From positions 1 through 16,289 of the forward strand of contig CANFGA010000017.1 in the NCBI GenBank assembly GCA_947446335.1: DNA of 16,289 nucleotides. The letters run 5' to 3'. Below the pieces are notes generated by a model. The model was not told the origin of the DNA. It saw only the letters and a program-made list of their open reading frames with translations, and made no database searches. Of this stretch, positions 1-7,710 are shown piece by piece. The stretch is from Oxalobacteraceae bacterium (GTDB taxonomy: Bacteria > Pseudomonadota > Gammaproteobacteria > Burkholderiales > Burkholderiaceae_D). The position numbers and the translations under genes are program-made. Each line of letters opens with the position of its first letter. Position 1 is the stretch's first letter.

Positions 1-1479
1 CAGCGCGAGGCGATCAGCAGCTTCGGCAGCGATCAGGTGCTGGTCGAGAAATACCTGGATCGTCCGCGCCATATCGAGATCCAGGTCTTCGCCGACAGCT
101 TGGGCAACTGCGTCTACCTGTTCGAGCGCGATTGCTCGGTGCAGCGCCGCCACCAGAAGGTGCTGGAAGAAGCGCCGGCGCCTGGCATGCCTCTTGCCCG
201 GCGCAAGGCGATGGGCGAAGCGGCGGTCGCGGCGGCAAAGGCGGTCGGCTATGTCGGCGCCGGCACCGTCGAATTCATCGCCAACCAGGATGGCTCGTTC
301 TATTTCATGGAAATGAATACGCGCTTGCAAGTGGAGCATCCGGTCACCGAAATGATCACAGGTACCGACCTGGTCGAATGGCAATTGCGCATCGCCAGCG
401 GCGAAGCGCTGCCTTTGTTGCAATCGCAATTGCAGATCAACGGCCATGCGATCGAGGCGCGCATCTACGCCGAAAATCCGGAAAAAGGCTTCCTGCCATC
501 GATAGGCACGCTGCAACACTTGATAACCCCGTACGCAGTCGCCTTCAGTCTCAATGGAGCTTCAGGCACTGGCCATCCAGGCGCTGTGCGCATCGATTCC
601 GGCGTGCGCGAGGGCGATGCGATTTCTCCATTCTACGATCCGATGATTGCCAAGCTGATCGTCTGGGGCCACGATCGCAGCGAAGCGCTCGTGCGTATGA
701 GTGCGGCCTTGTCCGAGTGCCAGATCGTCGGCGTGGCGACCAATGTTGCTTTTCTCAAGCGCTTGATCGACAGCAGCGCATTTTCGACAGCGCAGCTCGA
801 TACCGGCTTGATCGAGCGTAATCAGACGCAATTGTTCCCGCCCCATGTGCCGGCATCCAGTGCGCATCTGGCGCTCGCCTGCTGTGCCTTGCTCGATGGC
901 GAGCGAGATCGGCTATCCAGCGATCCGTGGGCATCCACGTCAGGCTGGCGCATGAATGGGGCGTTGCTGCGCACGCTGGACTTTGCCGATGAAGTGCAAT
1001 CGTATCCGGCCCGGATTGTCTATCGCAAGACTGGATGGGCGATCAGTGTCGATGATGGCCAAAGCCAAGGCAGCGCGCTGACACTGGTGCGACGCGACGG
1101 CAACGAATTCGTCATCAGCTTCAATAATGCCACCGTGCGCGGCACCGTGGTGCGCTCTGGCGATGCCTTTCATGTGTTTGCCAACGGCATGCACACCGTG
1201 CTGCAATATCGGGATCCGATGGCGCATGCCGGCGCAGAAGAGGCCGAAGGCGGGCGTTTGACGGCGCCGATGCCGGGCAAGATCGTCGCAGTGCACGTCG
1301 AGCAGGGCCAGACGGTGGCCAAGGGCGATCCGCTCCTGGTGATGGAAGCGATGAAGATGGAGCACACGATCTCGGCGCCCGATGCCGGTGTGGTCAAGGA
1401 ATTGCTGTTCGCCGTCGGCGACCAGGTTGGCGACGGTGCGCAATTGCTGACCTTGACCATCATCGTGGCAGCGCTATGA
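1..1479 (+). CDS. mccA: Methylcrotonyl-CoA carboxylase biotin-containing (alpha) subunit, 5'-truncated by window
   Basis: This is the C-terminal 492 residues of an acyl-CoA carboxylase alpha chain. The frame is open from base 1, so the start and roughly the first 180 residues lie outside the window. It carries the second half of the biotin carboxylase ATP-grasp domain (ERDCSVQRRHQK, then FMEMNTRLQVEHPVTE), the biotin carboxylase C-terminal domain, a less conserved linker, and a biotinyl domain. The biotin attachment motif is MEAMKMEH, with the modified lysine at codon 1354-1356. The family carboxylates an acyl-CoA using bicarbonate and ATP together with a beta subunit. The substrate is inferred from context: the next gene is HMG-CoA lyase, overlapping by 4 bases, as at the end of leucine-degradation (liu/mcc) operons. 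Propionyl- or geranyl-CoA carboxylase is the main alternative. The very C-terminus (IIVAAL) extends slightly past the biotinyl fold. Confidence 0.93.
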   Translation, partial: QREAISSFGSDQVLVEKYLDRPRHIEIQVFADSLGNCVYLFERDCSVQRRHQKVLEEAPAPGMPLARRKAMGEAAVAAAKAVGYVGAGTVEFIANQDGSFYFMEMNTRLQVEHPVTEMITGTDLVEWQLRIASGEALPLLQSQLQINGHAIEARIYAENPEKGFLPSIGTLQHLITPYAVAFSLNGASGTGHPGAVRIDSGVREGDAISPFYDPMIAKLIVWGHDRSEALVRMSAALSECQIVGVATNVAFLKRLIDSSAFSTAQLDTGLIERNQTQLFPPHVPASSAHLALACCALLDGERDRLSSDPWASTSGWRMNGALLRTLDFADEVQSYPARIVYRKTGWAISVDDGQSQGSALTLVRRDGNEFVISFNNATVRGTVVRSGDAFHVFANGMHTVLQYRDPMAHAGAEEAEGGRLTAPMPGKIVAVHVEQGQTVAKGDPLLVMEAMKMEHTISAPDAGVVKELLFAVGDQVGDGAQLLTLTIIVAAL

Positions 1480-1511
1480 TCAGCGCCATGGAAAATACAA
1501 TGGAGAACCCG

Positions 1512-2423
1512 ATGGCACTGAAATTACCCTCCCGCGTCAAGATCGTCGAGGTCGGCCCGCGCGACGGCTTGCAAAATGAAGCGGCGATCATCCCGGTCGA
1601 GGTCAAGATCGCGCTGATCGATCGCTTGAGCGCAGCTGGTTTTGCCAACATCGAAGCGGCGTCGTTCGTATCGCCCAGATGGGTACCGCAAATGGCCACG
1701 TCCAGCGACGTGATGGCCGGCATCAAGCGCCGCCCCGGCGTCGTCTATTCGGCGCTGGCGCCCAACATGATCGGCTTCGAGGCGGCTTTGGCCGCCGGCG
1801 CCGATGAAATTGTGATCTTCGGCTCGGCGTCGGAGGCATTTGCGCAAAAAAACATCAATTGTTCGATTCCTGAGTCGATTGCGCGCTTCGAATCGGTGGC
1901 ATTGGCGGCCAGGCAACACGGCCTGCGCCTGCGCGCCGCCGTCAGCTGCGCGTTCGGCTGTCCGTTCCAGGGCGACGTGTCCCTGGACAGCGTGGCCGAT
2001 GTGGTGCAGCGCCTGGCCGACCTGGGTTGCGATGAAATCGACATCGCCGACACTATCGGCGTGGCTACGCCGAACAAGGTGCATGCGGTGATGGAGCGCG
2101 CGGCGCGCGAATTCCCGATCGAACACCTGGCCGGGCATTTCCATGACACCTACGGCCAGGCGCTGGCCAACATCTATGCGGCGCTGGAAGTGGGCGTGGA
2201 AATCTTTCATTCGTCGGTCGCCGGTCTGGGCGGTTGCCCGTATGCCAAGGGTGCAACCGGCAATGTCGCAACCGAAGATGTGCTGTTCTTGATGCAAGGA
2301 CTGGGGATAGAAACGGGCATCGCTCTCGATGCCGTGGTCGATGCGGGCGCCTTCATCTCGTCGTTCCTGGGGCGTCAGTCCAGCAGAACCGGCAATGCGG
2401 TGCTGGCCAAGCGCCAAGTGTGA
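1512..2423 (+). CDS. mvaB: Hydroxymethylglutaryl-CoA lyase
   Basis: This enzyme cleaves HMG-CoA to acetyl-CoA and acetoacetate, the last step of leucine degradation. It is a TIM-barrel protein of the HMGL-like family. Visible signatures are VEVGPRDGLQNE near the N-terminus (substrate and metal binding Arg/Asp), HFHDTYGQA (metal-binding histidines) and the family signature GLGGCPYAKGATGNVATEDV, with the conserved active-site cysteine at about residue 242. An upstream in-frame ATG at 1476 overlaps the carboxylase stop (ATGA), and further ATGs lie at 1488 and 1500. I chose 1512 because GGAG sits 6-7 bases upstream and it gives 303 residues, the usual family length. The longer 315-residue form is possible. 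Translational coupling with the preceding gene is likely. A strong terminator follows at 2512-2538. Confidence 0.95.
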   Translation: MALKLPSRVKIVEVGPRDGLQNEAAIIPVEVKIALIDRLSAAGFANIEAASFVSPRWVPQMATSSDVMAGIKRRPGVVYSALAPNMIGFEAALAAGADEIVIFGSASEAFAQKNINCSIPESIARFESVALAARQHGLRLRAAVSCAFGCPFQGDVSLDSVADVVQRLADLGCDEIDIADTIGVATPNKVHAVMERAAREFPIEHLAGHFHDTYGQALANIYAALEVGVEIFHSSVAGLGGCPYAKGATGNVATEDVLFLMQGLGIETGIALDAVVDAGAFISSFLGRQSSRTGNAVLAKRQV

Positions 2424-2511
2424 GATTGATGCTTCAGACTTGAGGCGTGATGCAGCACGATCATCGTTGATCAAGTGTAGTCAATTCGTCCAATACGTCC
2501 AGCACGTCAAC

Positions 2512-2538
2512 AATCCGGCTGATTTCTTCAGCCGGATT
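2512..2538 (+). terminator. Rho-independent terminator of the leucine-degradation operon
   Basis: A perfect 11-bp inverted repeat, AATCCGGCTGA and TCAGCCGGATT, flanks the 5-base loop TTTCT. It lies 89 bases after the HMG-CoA lyase stop. The downstream side is AT-rich (CAATTCAATTTCAT) but lacks an unbroken T run. The symmetric flanks could let it act in either direction. Confidence 0.8.
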
Positions 2539-2674
2539 CAATTCAATTTCATCATTTCAGACAGATCATCTTCCATCATTCATTTTCAAATAAATTCGTC
2601 ATTTAAAAATACTGTCAGCAATTCTACCAATACCGATATAACCTGATAATTATGTATTATTTCCCCTTTTATTT

Positions 2675-2703
2675 TTAATAATGTAAAATTTTGTGAATAT
2701 AAT
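2675..2703 (+). promoter_or_regulatory. Candidate sigma-70 promoter of the lipoprotein gene
   Basis: TTAATA (4 of 6 matches to the -35 consensus), a 17-base spacer, and a perfect TATAAT at 2698-2703. This would start transcription near 2710 and leave a leader of about 124 bases. The surrounding AT-rich sequence makes chance matches likely, so this is only a candidate. Confidence 0.35.
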
Positions 2704-2833
2704 TGTGTCTATTTAATGATTATTTTTTATTAAGTAATAATGTTTACTGAATGCAGTGTTAGAATCAGAAAAATATTACGCAATTCAATTCAGTCGAGTA
2801 TGTTATTTACATAAACTAAACAGGGGTGCTGGA

Positions 2834-4549
2834 ATGATGATTCAGAAAAAGACGCTGCTTGCCATCGCTGTTGGTGTATTTCTGGCAGGCTGTGGCGGGG
2901 GGGGCGGTTTTCAGTTGCCGAAGACGACTTCCGGCTTTGCCGTCGATGGTTATTTGATCGATGCATCAGTGCTGTGCGATGTGAATGAAAACGGCGTCTA
3001 CGATGCCGGCGAGGCGGTCGTGCTTTCCGACAAGACGATCAACAGCAAGGGTGGGTTCGCATTCCCTGGCGGATGCGCCAGCGGCATCGTGGTCTTCGGC
3101 GGCACCGACCTCGATACCGGCGTGCAATTCAGGGGAGTGCTGAAAGCGCCAGCCGGCAGCACCTACATCACGCCGCTGACCAGTCTGATGGCCGATGCCG
3201 GCTTGACTGCGGCCCAGGTCGCGGCCGCGATGGGCTTGCCTTTTGGCACAGACGTCACCAAGATTGATCCGAACGGTAATCTCGATCTGAAGAGACGAAC
3301 ACTGGCAGTGCAACAAATCATACAACAAGTGGCTTCTGTACTGGCCATTCTGGACGACAATGCCAGCCCCCAAGAAGTACGTGCCATCAACAGCGCCGTG
3401 ACGAAATCGATTGCTGCAACGTTGTTGCTTAATTCAAATGCTGCGCTAATCGATGCCAGCGGCAATGTCGCCGATGCGGTGGTGTCGGCCATTGTCATCG
3501 ATTCGCTCGCAAGAGTAGCCGCCAGCAGCGATCCATTGCTGGGCAGCGCCAAGGTCACGCTGGGCGCCTATAGCGGGAACAACATCGCCGAACTGATCTC
3601 TGCATCAATCACGGCCCAAGCCAATGTGATCGCCAAGGCTGGCAGTGCGGCGACCTTGGTGGCGAATGTGAAGTCACTCCAGGCAAATTCAACGATCGCT
3701 GCGGCGGCGCGTAATTTGACTGCCTTCTTGACGAAGGCCAACAGCAATCTGAACTTGACAGAAACCGGAAGGTCTTTGGTCACGCTGGCCACTACCGATA
3801 CCGTCAGCACTGCGCACCAGAATGCCGGCACGGCCCTGCTTTCCGAGATCGGCACTCAAGCAGGGATTAACAATATTTCGACGCCATCCTTCAATTCGAA
3901 CGGACTGGCGACCGCCACCGATTATCTGTATGCCACGTCCGATCAGATCGCACTCAATGGCACCAGTTATTCGCTGCAACAGTTTGCCAACGGTGCGCCA
4001 CAGTTGACGTCGTTTCAAACACTCAGCTTTGCCTATGGTGTCAACGGGATTCCGATTCCAACCAATAGCGCCGGCACGATGACGGCCGGCGTCAGGCTCG
4101 GGATCGAATTGACCTCCAGCAGGGGCCAGGTCTTGCAATTGATTCTCGATAATGCGGATATTACCTTGTCTGCCGCTAACCAATTGAGCGTGACCATTCC
4201 AGCCAATGCACAGATGCATGTCTATGGCAGAACCAGCGGCGGCACGACCGTGACTGCCACGTTGCCTTATGCCACCGCAGACAATTTCTTTGTCGCCGCC
4301 AACGGCAGGTTGACGATCAATGCCAACAACATGTTGAACACGCTCACCGGTTCCAATCAGGCGGCGCTCGCAGTCTTGAATGATCTGAAGGGCACCTTCA
4401 ATCTGCGGATGGTGATATCGAACCTGAGTTTGAGGGATGATCCTGCTGCTACGACAGCGCTGGTGAACCAATTGGCGATCATCGCCACCGGATCCACTCA
4501 GCCGCCGGTCAACGGTCTGGGCATACAGGGGTTGGTGACTCTCCAATAA
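2834..4549 (+). CDS. Putative outer-membrane lipoprotein with Ca-loop-like motif, function unknown
   Basis: The 571-residue protein begins with a type II signal peptide: basic MMIQKK, a hydrophobic stretch, and the lipobox FLAGC with the lipidated cysteine at residue 20. Glycine at +2 fits outer-membrane sorting. A run of five glycines follows. Next comes VDGYLIDASVLCDVNENGVYDAGE, whose DxNxNGxxDxGE core resembles a calcium-binding loop, and then an ITPLTSLMADAG segment. This N-terminal arrangement recurs in Burkholderiales surface proteins but I know no defined function for it. The rest is Ala/Asn/Thr/Ser-rich without a recognised domain. The start at 2834 is chosen for AGGGG seven bases upstream and for the signal peptide; the frame is open further upstream to 2756, but that extension lacks sense as a protein. 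An eight-G tract at 2897-2904 could slip. The barrel protein gene follows after a weak terminator. Confidence 0.8.
   Translation: MMIQKKTLLAIAVGVFLAGCGGGGGFQLPKTTSGFAVDGYLIDASVLCDVNENGVYDAGEAVVLSDKTINSKGGFAFPGGCASGIVVFGGTDLDTGVQFRGVLKAPAGSTYITPLTSLMADAGLTAAQVAAAMGLPFGTDVTKIDPNGNLDLKRRTLAVQQIIQQVASVLAILDDNASPQEVRAINSAVTKSIAATLLLNSNAALIDASGNVADAVVSAIVIDSLARVAASSDPLLGSAKVTLGAYSGNNIAELISASITAQANVIAKAGSAATLVANVKSLQANSTIAAAARNLTAFLTKANSNLNLTETGRSLVTLATTDTVSTAHQNAGTALLSEIGTQAGINNISTPSFNSNGLATATDYLYATSDQIALNGTSYSLQQFANGAPQLTSFQTLSFAYGVNGIPIPTNSAGTMTAGVRLGIELTSSRGQVLQLILDNADITLSAANQLSVTIPANAQMHVYGRTSGGTTVTATLPYATADNFFVAANGRLTINANNMLNTLTGSNQAALAVLNDLKGTFNLRMVISNLSLRDDPAATTALVNQLAIIATGSTQPPVNGLGIQGLVTLQ
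2897..2904 (+). repeat. Homopolymeric G8 tract inside the lipoprotein gene
   Basis: Eight consecutive G residues encode part of the glycine run just after the lipidated cysteine. Loss of one G gives a TGA stop within about 20 codons, and gain of one G gives a TGA within about 30 codons. Slippage would therefore switch the protein off after the signal peptide. Confidence 0.95.
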
Positions 4550-4569
4550 GCTTGAGCTGGCAATAACGG

Positions 4570-4587
4570 GGCCGCTTCTGTGCGGCC
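4570..4587 (+). terminator. Possible weak terminator hairpin after the lipoprotein gene
   Basis: GGCCGC, the 6-base loop TTCTGT, and GCGGCC form a perfect 6-bp stem, followed by TCCCATTTTC. The T run is short and displaced, so termination may be partial. It lies 20 bases after the lipoprotein stop. Confidence 0.45.
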
Positions 4588-4642
4588 TCCCATTTTCTCG
4601 TATCGAGGCGCTGCGGCGCCATCGGCTTATCCGGATCACTTC

Positions 4643-5635
4643 ATGAATAAATCAATTCGCCTGCTAGGCCTGTGCTGTGCAGGCTTGGTGGCTCCCGCCA
4701 TGGCTGCGCCGCTGGACGCATTTCTTTCCGCCAATCAAAGCAACGTTCCCGGCACAGTCGAACTCGAAGCCGGCTATGACCTGGTCAACAGCACGGTCGA
4801 CGTGTTCAAGATCCGCGACAAGGATGCGATCTATGCCGGCACCAATGTCGGCGATTATCGCGGCGGCCATCTGCGCGCCGGCGTCGCCATCACGCCGCGC
4901 ATCTGGGTCGACGGCGGCTTCTGGCAACGCAAGCTCGATTACCGTAATGACGTCGCCGACATCAAGTCCTGGCAACTGGCGGCCCAATACAAGCTGGTCG
5001 ATGGCGTCGGCTATCAACCCGCGATCGCGCTGCGCGCAGGCGCATGGGGCAATTATGCCAATGAATTGAAAAAAACCTCGCCTTCCAACGTCAGAGGATT
5101 GACGCTCGATTCGGTCACCGTCGATTCGCCGAAAGACAATCAATACCAGATCGATCTGATCGGCACCTCGACCATTTTCGCGCATACCGAACTGTCGCTG
5201 TTCGTCGGCGCCGGGACCAGCAAGGTCACGCTCGACGGCGTCAGAGGAACCATCGGCAGCGCCGATGTCGCCTTCGGTGCTGCCGATGTGAACCCGGAAG
5301 CGCAATACCGCGCCAATTATGTGCAAGGCGGCCTGATGCTCAATTGGAAGAAAGACGATTGGCAATTGCGCGGCGGTTATCAGTACCAGCATCTCAAGCG
5401 CAAGCAGATCGACGACATCATCAGCGCACGCGGCGGTTCCACTTATCAAAGCAATCACACGCTGGTCGGCGAAGTCAAATATCAAGTCATCAAGGAAGCC
5501 GCCGTTTTCCTGCGTGGCCAGTACTTGACGAATCAATTCGTCGGCGATATCCCGTTCGCCTACAACACGCTGACCGCGAACCGCTTCGGCAAGCGCTACG
5601 GCTTCGTGAGCGCCGGCGTGGTAGTGACATTTTGA
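4643..5635 (+). CDS. Probable outer-membrane beta-barrel protein, function unknown
   Basis: The 330-residue protein has a Sec signal peptide (MNKSIRLLGL..., predicted cleavage after PAMA). The mature part is rich in alternating polar/hydrophobic strands and aromatic residues (IWVDGGFWQRKLDY, WQLRGGYQYQHLKR, AAVFLRGQYLTNQF) and ends in phenylalanine (VSAGVVVTF). These are hallmarks of an outer-membrane barrel recognised by the BAM complex. I cannot assign it to a named porin or transporter family. The start is set by the signal peptide; the frame continues upstream to 4580 but that stretch overlaps the hairpin after the lipoprotein gene. The ribosome-binding site is weak, and a small hairpin (4607-4620, GGCGC/GCGCC) lies in the leader. 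Its position directly behind a surface lipoprotein suggests the two may be produced together, which is inference. Confidence 0.75.
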   Translation: MNKSIRLLGLCCAGLVAPAMAAPLDAFLSANQSNVPGTVELEAGYDLVNSTVDVFKIRDKDAIYAGTNVGDYRGGHLRAGVAITPRIWVDGGFWQRKLDYRNDVADIKSWQLAAQYKLVDGVGYQPAIALRAGAWGNYANELKKTSPSNVRGLTLDSVTVDSPKDNQYQIDLIGTSTIFAHTELSLFVGAGTSKVTLDGVRGTIGSADVAFGAADVNPEAQYRANYVQGGLMLNWKKDDWQLRGGYQYQHLKRKQIDDIISARGGSTYQSNHTLVGEVKYQVIKEAAVFLRGQYLTNQFVGDIPFAYNTLTANRFGKRYGFVSAGVVVTF

Positions 5636-5652
5636 TTGGCTTCTGGTAATAT
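5624..5652 (+). promoter_or_regulatory. Candidate sigma-70 promoter for the YegD-like gene
   Basis: GTGACA, a 17-base spacer and TAATAT match the sigma-70 pattern, with a predicted start near 5659, about 20 bases before the ATG at 5679. The -35 box lies inside the last codons of the barrel protein gene. Confidence 0.5.
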
Positions 5653-5678
5653 GTCGCCCCTTTAGAACGGGGTACACG

Positions 5679-6950
5679 ATGATTCATGCTTGCGGCGTCG
5701 ATTTCGGCACCTCCAATTCCACCGTCGGCTGGGTAAGGCCGCAGGATCAGCCGGGGCTGGCAGGGCGGGCAACGATGCTGGCCTTGGAAGATGGCAAAGT
5801 GACCTTGCCATCGGTCGTTTTCTTCAATGCAGAGGACGACGAAGTCAGTTTCGGACGGGCCGCGCTGGCCGCCTACCTGGCCGGTTACGAAGGGCGCTTG
5901 ATGCGCTCGCTCAAGAGCTTGCTCGGCACCAGCTTGATCGATGGTCAGACCGAGGTGGCCGGCCGTGCCTTGCCGTTCCGGATGCTGCTGGGGCAGTTCA
6001 TTGGCGAACTCAAGCACAGAGCCGAATTGTCCGCCGGGCGTCAATTCACCGCTGCCGTGTTCGGTCGGCCGGTATTTTTCATCGATGACAATAACGCAGC
6101 CGATAGACTGGCCGAGAATACCTTGGCCGAGGTAGCGCGCGCGGCCGGCTTCAAGGATATTGCTTTCCAGTTCGAACCGATCGCCGCAGCCTTCGACTAT
6201 GAATCGCAGATAGAGCGCGAAGAATTGGTGCTGATCGCCGACATCGGTGGCGGTACATCCGATTTTTCGCTGGTGCGCCTGGCGCCCGAAAGGGTCAAGA
6301 AGAGTGAGCGGCGCGACGACATTCTGGCCACCGGCGGCGTGCATATCGGCGGCACCGATTTTGACAAATATCTGAGTTTGTCATCGGTGATGCCCTTGCT
6401 CGGTTATGGCAGTCGCTTGAACAATGGCAGCGACATACCATCGAGCTATTATTTTAACCTGGCCACCTGGCATACGATCAATCTCGCCTATACCAAGAAA
6501 ATCCAGACCCAGTTGGCCGATGTCTGCCGCGATGCGCGCGAACCGGACAAGATGGGCCGCTTGCAAAAGCTGATCGAGCAGCGCGCCGGCCACTGGCTGG
6601 CGTTGAAAGTGGAAGAGGGCAAGATCGGTCTCTCCGATGCCGCCGAGGTGGAACTGGCCCTGGAGCGCTTGTCGCCTGCCCACAATCTGACGTTGCAGCG
6701 GGGCCAGTTCGACGAGTCGATAGGGCATTTGGTGGGTTCCATCGAACAGACCGTGCTGACCATGTTGCGCAATGCCGGCGTCGCCCCGCAAGCGGTCGAT
6801 ACCGTCTTTTTTACCGGTGGTTCGAGTGGCGTGCGCGTGCTGCGCGAAAAAATCGCGGCGCTGGTGCCGTCGGCACGGCGGGTCGAAGGTGATTTGTTTG
6901 GCAGTATCGGCGCCGGCCTGGCTCTGGACGCTGTGCGCAAGTTCGGTTAA
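5679..6950 (+). CDS. yegD: YegD-like Hsp70-family ATPase lacking a substrate-binding domain
   Basis: The 423-residue protein has the actin/Hsp70 nucleotide-binding fold. It shows the phosphate-1 loop GVDFGTSNS (Asp8), a GRPVFF segment, FQFEPIAAAFDYE (Glu166), phosphate-2 ADIGGGTSDFSLV (Asp188), GGVHIGGTDFD, CRDAREPDK, and the adenosine motif FFTGGSSGVRVL (about 380). It ends with GDLFGSIGAGLA. Motif order and length match E. coli YegD, a chaperone-like protein of uncertain function. There is no C-terminal peptide-binding domain as in DnaK, so a canonical DnaK role is unlikely. The upstream ACGGGG about 6 bases before the ATG serves as ribosome-binding site. The exonuclease gene follows 35 bases later on the same strand, suggesting a shared transcript. 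Confidence 0.85.
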   Translation: MIHACGVDFGTSNSTVGWVRPQDQPGLAGRATMLALEDGKVTLPSVVFFNAEDDEVSFGRAALAAYLAGYEGRLMRSLKSLLGTSLIDGQTEVAGRALPFRMLLGQFIGELKHRAELSAGRQFTAAVFGRPVFFIDDNNAADRLAENTLAEVARAAGFKDIAFQFEPIAAAFDYESQIEREELVLIADIGGGTSDFSLVRLAPERVKKSERRDDILATGGVHIGGTDFDKYLSLSSVMPLLGYGSRLNNGSDIPSSYYFNLATWHTINLAYTKKIQTQLADVCRDAREPDKMGRLQKLIEQRAGHWLALKVEEGKIGLSDAAEVELALERLSPAHNLTLQRGQFDESIGHLVGSIEQTVLTMLRNAGVAPQAVDTVFFTGGSSGVRVLREKIAALVPSARRVEGDLFGSIGAGLALDAVRKFG

Positions 6951-6985
6951 CCTGACGAGGACAGGCAATCAACAACAAGGAATCA

Positions 6986-7639
6986 ATGAAGCTGTTTGAA
7001 AAACCGATCGTCATGATCGACTTTGAAACGACCGGGCTCTCGCCCGAGCAGGGCGACCGGATCACCGAAGTGGCGGCGCTGCGCATCGTCGACGGGCGCG
7101 TGGTCGGTCGTTACGTTTCCCTGATCAATTGCAGCGTCAGGATTCCCTCTTTCATCACCGGATTGACCGGCATCACGCAAGCGATGCTCGACGGCGCGCC
7201 GCCGGTCGCGCAGGTATTGCCGCGCTTGTTGGAGTTCATCGGCAACGATGCCTTGTCGGCCCACAATGCCAGCTTCGATGAAAAATTCTTGCGCGCCGAA
7301 AGCGCCCGGCTCGGCATGGCATGCGGGCATCAAGGTCTGGTATGTTCGCTGAAATTGTCGCGCCGTGTGTTTCCCGGGATGTCCAGTTACAAGCTGGGCA
7401 TGCTCTCGACTGCGCTCGGCATCCGTTTCAACAGTGCCGCCCACAGGGCCGAAGCGGACGCCGAAGTGGCGGCGCAACTGTTGGTGCATATCGGCCGCCA
7501 TCTGAGCAGTGCTTACGGCATCGCCGCGATCGATCCTGATCTGTTGATATCGGTGAATAACATGGCTGCAGCCAAAGTGCCACAATTCCTGCAAAAACAG
7601 GGACTTGGCGGTGGATTCGTGCGCTCCATCGCAGCTTGA
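6986..7639 (+). CDS. DEDDh-family 3'-5' exonuclease (DnaQ-like)
   Basis: The 217-residue protein consists of an RNase T/DnaQ-type exonuclease domain with a short C-terminal tail. Exo I is IDFETTGL (Asp12, Glu14), Exo II is SAHNASFDEKFL (Asp98) and Exo III is HRAEADA (His153, Asp158), so all DEDDh catalytic residues are present. The family removes nucleotides from 3' ends of DNA or RNA using two metal ions. It is closest in look to polymerase III epsilon- or PolC-like standalone exonucleases. It lacks an obvious clamp-binding tail, and I do not think it is the replicative DnaQ itself. AAGGA lies 4 bases upstream of the ATG. It follows the YegD-like gene closely, and a T-run terminator lies over its stop codon. 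Confidence 0.88.
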   Translation: MKLFEKPIVMIDFETTGLSPEQGDRITEVAALRIVDGRVVGRYVSLINCSVRIPSFITGLTGITQAMLDGAPPVAQVLPRLLEFIGNDALSAHNASFDEKFLRAESARLGMACGHQGLVCSLKLSRRVFPGMSSYKLGMLSTALGIRFNSAAHRAEADAEVAAQLLVHIGRHLSSAYGIAAIDPDLLISVNNMAAAKVPQFLQKQGLGGGFVRSIAA

Positions 7640-7660
7640 TCGGGGATGCCGGTATTTTTT
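7639..7660 (+). terminator. Weak rho-independent terminator after the exonuclease
   Basis: ATCGG, the loop GGATG and CCGGT form a short stem that includes one G-U pair. It is followed by A and six T residues (7655-7660). The stem begins at the stop codon. The T run is convincing and the stem is weak. Confidence 0.5.
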
Positions 7661-7673
7661 GAGTATCGTCAAA

Positions 7674-7700
7674 TTGACAGGCGGGCTAACTTTTTATAAT
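7674..7700 (+). promoter_or_regulatory. Promoter with perfect -35 and -10 hexamers, short spacer
   Basis: TTGACA at 7674-7679 and TATAAT at 7695-7700 are exact consensus hexamers separated by 15 bases, two fewer than ideal. The predicted transcription start is near 7707, immediately before a 12-bp hairpin arm. It should drive the Sel1-repeat gene. Confidence 0.75.
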
Positions 7701-7710
7701 TCGTGCAACA

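Larger units (their letters stand above)
2424..2833. other. 410-base intergenic region with AT-rich half
   Basis: There is no convincing gene here. From the left it holds about 60 bases of ordinary composition, three imperfect tandem 9-base units (2487-2513, each starting CGTC), the terminator hairpin at 2512-2538, and then nearly 290 bases that are visibly AT-rich against a GC-rich background. The lowest GC is around 2640-2760. The AT-rich part leads into the lipoprotein gene and presumably holds its promoter. No tRNA, small-RNA or mobile-element end was recognised. Confidence 0.7.

Noticed and set aside
1524..2474. A 316-codon minus-strand open frame opposite HMG-CoA lyase, and similar ones at 3689-4639 and 4664-5677
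   Set aside because: All lie opposite well-supported plus-strand genes, have Arg/Asp/Gln-rich translations and no plausible ribosome-binding site.
2756..2833. Upstream in-frame extension of the lipoprotein gene starting at a GTG
   Set aside because: It would bury the lipoprotein signal peptide inside the protein; ATG 2834 has AGGGG at proper spacing.
5657..5672. CCCC...GGGG hairpin before the YegD-like gene as a terminator or riboswitch
   Set aside because: Only four pairs, no T run, and it overlaps the ribosome-binding site region; too weak to call.
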